Assembly: GCA_905221605.1 (NCBI GenBank)
Contig: CAJNDS010002172.1
Location: forward strand, 362,613-426,612
From: Symbiodinium natans
Lineage: Eukaryota; Sar; Dinophyceae; Suessiales; Symbiodiniaceae
Direction: 5' to 3'
DNA length: 64,000 bases
Below the pieces are notes generated by a model. That model saw only the letters and a list, made by a program, of their open reading frames with translations. It had not been told where the DNA came from and did no database searches. This document shows positions 56,316-62,300 of this stretch, in pieces (positions within the stretch are counted from its first letter, which is position 1; the number at the start of each line of letters is the position of its first letter). Both the position numbers and the translations under genes were made by a program.

Positions 56316-59300
56316 ACCCTAAACCCTCAATCCTAAACCCTAATGACCTTGGACCTGCTCAGCGCCGTCGAGAGATAGGGAGTGGAACAGTTTGGGGGTC
56401 TAGGGCTTCGGGGGGGTCAAAGTTCCAGGGCTCCAGAATTCATTTTAGGGCTTAGGGTTTAGGGTTTAGGGCGTAGGGTTTAGGGTTTAGGGCTTAGAGA
56501 GTTTAGGGTTGAACAGCTTGTTTCGGGTTTAAGGTTGGGGGTTTATGGTTTAACAACATGGGGTTTAAGGTTTCGGGGGTTTAGCCTTTGGCAGTTTGGG
56601 GCTTAGGGGGGTTTGAGTTTAACAGGTTCGGGTTCAGGATTTAGGGCTTAAGGTGGGTTGAGCAGTTTAAGGCTTACCGGGCTTTAAGGCTTTACCAGTT
56701 TAGGGCCTTGAGGGTTGGATTGAGAGTGTTTAGGGTTTAACAGTTTGGGGTTTAGGGTTTAGGGTTTAGGGTTTAGGGTTTAGGGTTTAGGGATTTAAGG
56801 ATTTAAGGGGTTCAATCGGGGCCTCGGGAGTCCTAGGAAGAAAGAGTCTGAGGAAGCCAGTCCACCCTTTAAGCCCAAACCATAAAACCTGAAAGCCCTA
56901 AACCCTAAACCCTAAACCCTAAACCCTAAACCCTGAACCCTAAACCCTAAACCCTAAACCCTAAACCCTTTAACTCCGAACCTAAGCCCTGCCCCGCAAC
57001 TGGCGGGCGGAGCGGGGCAGTGGGTTTTGCAAGCGCCTGGAGCTGAAGGGGCCACGTTTCCGTTTGGGCTGTAGGGGTTTAGGCTGTAGGGTTTAGGGTT
57101 ATTCAGCACGTCACCGAGGTCATGATTACTGGGGACTACCTCAAGACAGCGATTGCTATTGCCAGGTGGGCTGGACTCAAAGCTCTTCGACCCTAAGCGC
57201 CCTAAGCCCTAGACCCTGAACCCTAAACCCTAAACCCTGAGTATGCCCTGAAGTGGTTCTCATGCTCAACGAGCTTCGATTTTTCGGAGCCTTATTTCCT
57301 AAGCCCATTATGTCTTCTCCATTACGACCTTAACATTACCATCACTATAATGATGACGACTATGCGGGGGCGGGGTCTCGGGGTTGAGCGAGCTGCTTTT
57401 GTTTTGCTACATTTCAAGTAGATGACTTGGCTTACATGGGTATTTCTCAATCTAGGGGTACCCTTTCTATACCCCAATAGAACAGAATCTTCTTAGAAGG
57501 GCCCCCTAAAAGGGCGCCCGTATTTTCGGAAACCCCCACACAAAGCCCTGAGATCACTCGAATGACCTAGGGCCTCGGCAACATAGACCTTTTCAGATGA
57601 CTCCTTTTTGCATAGACCCTCGAGATGACTCCTGCTGACTCGATCTAAGGTTTAGGCTTTAGGGGTTTTAGGATTTAGGGTTTAGGGTTTAGGGTTTAGG
57701 GTTCAGGGTTTAGGTGTTTTTTAGGGTTTAGGGTTTAGGGTTTAGGATTTAGGGTTCAGGGTTTAGGATTTAGGGTTTAGGGTTTAGGGTTCAGGGTTTA
57801 GGGTTTGGGGTTCAGGGTTTAGGGGTTTTTCGTTTTTTACACGGCCATTGGCATTGCTGGGTTAACGGTCTGGGAGTTCGGAATTGCAGCGTTCTGGGCT
57901 TTGGGCCAAGGGTTTTAGGGTTAAGATTTCGAGTTTGGGAGTTCAAGATTGCGCTGCAAAAATGCGATACGACCCGGAACACCTGCAACTGCGTAGAAAG
58001 CCCTAAACCCTAAACCCCAGACCCCAAACCCTAAACCCTAAACCCTAAACCCTAACATCCAAGGCTTGGCCCATATGAAGACATATCGCCTGTGTACCAG
58101 TATTCGTACTAGTACTAGCACCGGTACGAGTACTAGCAATTGCAACTACGACTACCCCTTTGATAATATATATATATATACATGTATGTATATATGTATA
58201 TATACATACCTACCTACCTACCTACCTACATACATACATACATGCATACATACATACATGCATATATATATATATATGTAGATACTTGAACATGTACATT
58301 GTCAGGTTTTCTTGATCAGGAAGCTCAATTGTTACGACTCCGCTCACATGTAGGACGTTGTTGATAGCTCACTCGACCAGCCAGGCGCGTAGAAATCTTG
58401 AACCCCGACGACAACGTGGTGGAAGCTGTGGCCCTGCTGCAGCCCCCATCTTGGGGTCTACGGACCCTACATATTGGGACGTTCCCCCTTATACCAACAG
58501 GTCTTACTAGGGAGTATCATTGGGGGTGCTATAATCCCTACTAAGGACGGTTAGTATACCGGGGAAACATCCCAGCCTACATACTTCAAAGGCCTCCCCT
58601 GAAGCCGAAGCCCTCGCACCCAAAATCCCGTAGTCTTCGAGCCGAAGCCGTGGACTGCAAGACAAGGCCGTCGACTGCAACACCCTGCGTCCCCGGGGGG
58701 ACGATGCTTACCTTCCGCAGGAGCACATGGACGGGGCCCCCAGTGATCAACGGGTTTAGGGTTTAGGGTTTAGGGAGGCCTTTTAGGAGTTCTAAGAGTC
58801 GGGATTTCGGGTAGGGATGTTCCCCCCTTATACTGACAATCCTTGATGGGGATTAGAATCGGGGGTGCTGTAATCCCCATCAAGGACTGTTAGTCTAAGG
58901 GGGAACATCCCAAATTTCGGGTTTTCGGGAGTGTTTTGTGTTTTGGTTTCGAGGGGCTTGTTGGCTCTACGGCTTTGTTGTGGGTTGGGAGTGCAGATGC
59001 CTGGTCAGGGCACCTACTCACTCTGCAAGAGCCCGCTACCCCTCCCAATGTATCCCTCTCAGTGGCCCGAAGCCCTAAACCCCAAACCCTAAACCCTAAC
59101 CCCTAACCCCTAAACCCCAACCCCTAAACCCTAAACCCGCAGCCATAAGCCCCAAACCCAAGAATTCTAAAGTCCTGGAACTTTAACCCTCCAGCCTGGG
59201 CCCTGAACTCCCCCAAAATACCAAGCCCCGTCACTCTCAAACCAGGTTGCTGTGAAGGAGCCGACAAACGCTTGCCACAATCGGGATATATATACCATGT

Positions 59301-62300
59301 GTGTATATATATATATATGTATACACATATACATACATACACATGTGCTTTTGAGTACAGAATGTGTCCTCTGTTTGCTGGCAACTTTTCTTTGAAGCCT
59401 CGAATCAGCAACTCCAGAGAAATGGTGCACAACAAACCGAAAGCTCTAAAATCTGGCTGGTTCTTAGTAGGGAATGAGGGAACGAGGTACCCGTATTATC
59501 CCCACTAGGAACCAGGGGAAAACCCACCCCTCCTGGCATTGCAGACGCACCCCCCCCCCCAGGTCATTCCTTAGGCGCCTCCAGAGCAGAAGGTCCAAGG
59601 GTTTCGGGTTTAGGAATTAGGGTTTAGGGGTTAGAGGTTTAGGGTTTAGGGTTCAGGGTGCAAGGCTTCTTGGGGGGTTTAAAGGTTTTTCCAAGATTCT
59701 GCATCCTGAAGCTTCCTCAGCTCCCGAAACCCTCCCCAAGGATGAGATTACCAGCCGAGTCCGCGTTTTTGCCCGGGCCAAGCCGGCGGACAAGCTAGAG
59801 ATCGCGACTCGGGCACTCTCATGTTTGTGGTTCAGGGTGACCTGCTCTCCCGTAGAGATAGAATGGGAACTCAGGATGGTAAGGACTGTTCCGATAGGCA
59901 GTGCATCGTAAGGTTCAGGTTTTCGGGCCTCATGAAGTGTAGCATGATGCCTGATGATATTTGATGATGCTGCAGAAGTCAGTGGCTTGCATGAAAGTCA
60001 GCCGCAGTCCAGGTGCTAAGTAAGGCACATGCAAGACAGTCCGATCAGAAACATGCCCCCATTTTTGCGCTCACAGTCCATATAGGTACACTAGACCCTA
60101 AACCCTAAAGCCTAAACCCTAAAACCCACTTCTGCGCACTTAGATCCATAAGGTGAAGTCTCTCCAAAGGCAGGGGCTCGTCTGCGCAATGCCGCTCAGC
60201 TCGACTTCTGGGTCTGGGGTTTCGGGTCTCGGAGGTGCCCAGCGCGTAAACCACAAGCCCTAAACCCTAAACCCTTAACGCTAAACCCTAAACCCTAAGT
60301 TCTACACCCTAAACCCTAAACCCTAAACCCTAAACCCTAAACCCTAAACCCTAAACCCTAAACCCTAAACCCTAAACCCTAAACCCTAAACCCTAAACCC
60401 GAAACCCGAAACCCGAAACCCTAAACCCGAAACCCGAAACCCTAAACCCTAAACCCTACACTCTAAACCCTAAACCTTACACTCTAAACCCGAAACCCTA
60501 TACCGTTCAAAGCCTGAAACTCTCAACCCCGAAAGGACCGGCGATGGCGTCAACGACGCCCCGGCGTTGAATGAGGCGAACATCGGCGTGGCTATGGGCA
60601 TCCAGGGCACGGAGGTGCGCTTCTCATTGGAGGGTTTATGGATGGCCAGGGTTTAGGGTCGAGGAGGGAGGATATTTAGGGTGTCTAGGGGCTTAGGGGG
60701 CTTTCGGGCGGGCGGGGGGGTTTGGGGGTTTTGGGGTGGTTGGAGGTGGGTTCAAGGGGGTATGGTGTAACCCAAGGTCCTGGATACTCCCTCCCCGCTA
60801 CTCCATGACCTAGACCCTAGATTCCAGGCAATTCAAACCCCAGTCACACAGCGGCCTGGCAGTTCAGGGTGCACGGTTGAAGACTCAAGGGAGGTTAGGA
60901 CATTTAGGCTTGTTTCTGCAGAAGCAAATGCTGCCTCAGTCTTTAGGCATATAACTTCAGACCGAACCCCAAGCCCTAAAATCCAAAACCCAAAACCCAA
61001 AACCCTAAACCCTAAACCCTAAACCCTAGACCCTAGACCCTAGACCCTTAATTCCCCACCCCCCCCCCCCCCCCCCACAAACTAAAGCTCAGCTGGTAGA
61101 CTCGTGAACCGCAGCTGAGAAGCTCCGAGGTGGCGAAGGGGGCGTCGGAGATGACGCTGAGCTGGATGCAGGGCACACGCAGGGTTTGGGGTTTAGGGTT
61201 CAGGGTTTAGGGTTTAGGTTTAGGGTTCCGGGTTCAGGGTTTAGGGTTCAGGGTTCAGGGTTCAGGGTTTAGGGTTTAGGGTTTAGGGCAGGGCACTTCA
61301 GGGGACTAAAGGAGGGACCCTGATAAGGGACCCTACAATTATGTAGGAATTAGAAGGGTTCGATCGGGGAACAAGGTTAAGCGCCCATTTTCGGAAACCA
61401 GCATGTAAGCGAGCGGGGGGTCTAAGGGGTATCTTGCGGACCCTACACAATAGCCCTAAACCCCGAACCCTGACGTGCCGGTGACGTGCTAAAACCCCAT
61501 CAGCCCCACACAGCCAGCTCGAACTTGCCCAATATTTTTGGGAAAGCGAGGTTCTGGACCCTTAACCCTGCAACCTGAACCCAGATGTGGGGGAGAACCT
61601 AAACCTTAGGACCCAAACCCTAAACCCTAAACCCTAAAACCTAAACCCTAAAACCTAAACCCTAAGTAGACCCTAGACCCTAGACCCTAAACCCCAAACC
61701 CTAAACCCTAAACCTTAAACCTGTGAGGATTCTGACCGATGATAACTTCACCTCCATCGTCAAGGCGGTGGAGAAGGGGCGGTCCATCTACGCCGGCATC
61801 CAAAAGTTCCTGGGTTTAGGGTTTAGGGTTAGGGTTTTGGGTTTGGGGTTTGGGGTTTAGGGTTTAGGGTTTAGGGTGGAGGCTTTTTTGGTGGCTTAGG
61901 GTGGGCCTTGATCTGGTGTTGGGGCTTGGGGCTTGGGGTGGTTTAGGGTTTAGGCTTTAGGGTTTAGGGTTTAGGGTTTGGGGTTTAGGGTTTGGGGTCG
62001 GGCTAGGGTTTGGGTTTTCATGGTCTCAGGGGGTCTGGCGTTTCTTTAGCTCTTAAGGGACTTCATATGGCTGCGCTCGGGATTCCAGGAGCTTTAAGGG
62101 TGCAGCTGAGGGTCTTTTTGGTAAACCCTGAGCCGAAAGCCTGAAGCCCTAAACCCTAGCCTCTAGACCCCTACATCCTAAACCTGTAAACCCCCAAACC
62201 CCAAAATCCCTAAAACCCCAAAACCCCTAAACCCTAAACCCTTAACCCCAAACTCCCTAAACCCCAAAACCCCTAACCCCAAAACTGCAAACCCCTAAGT

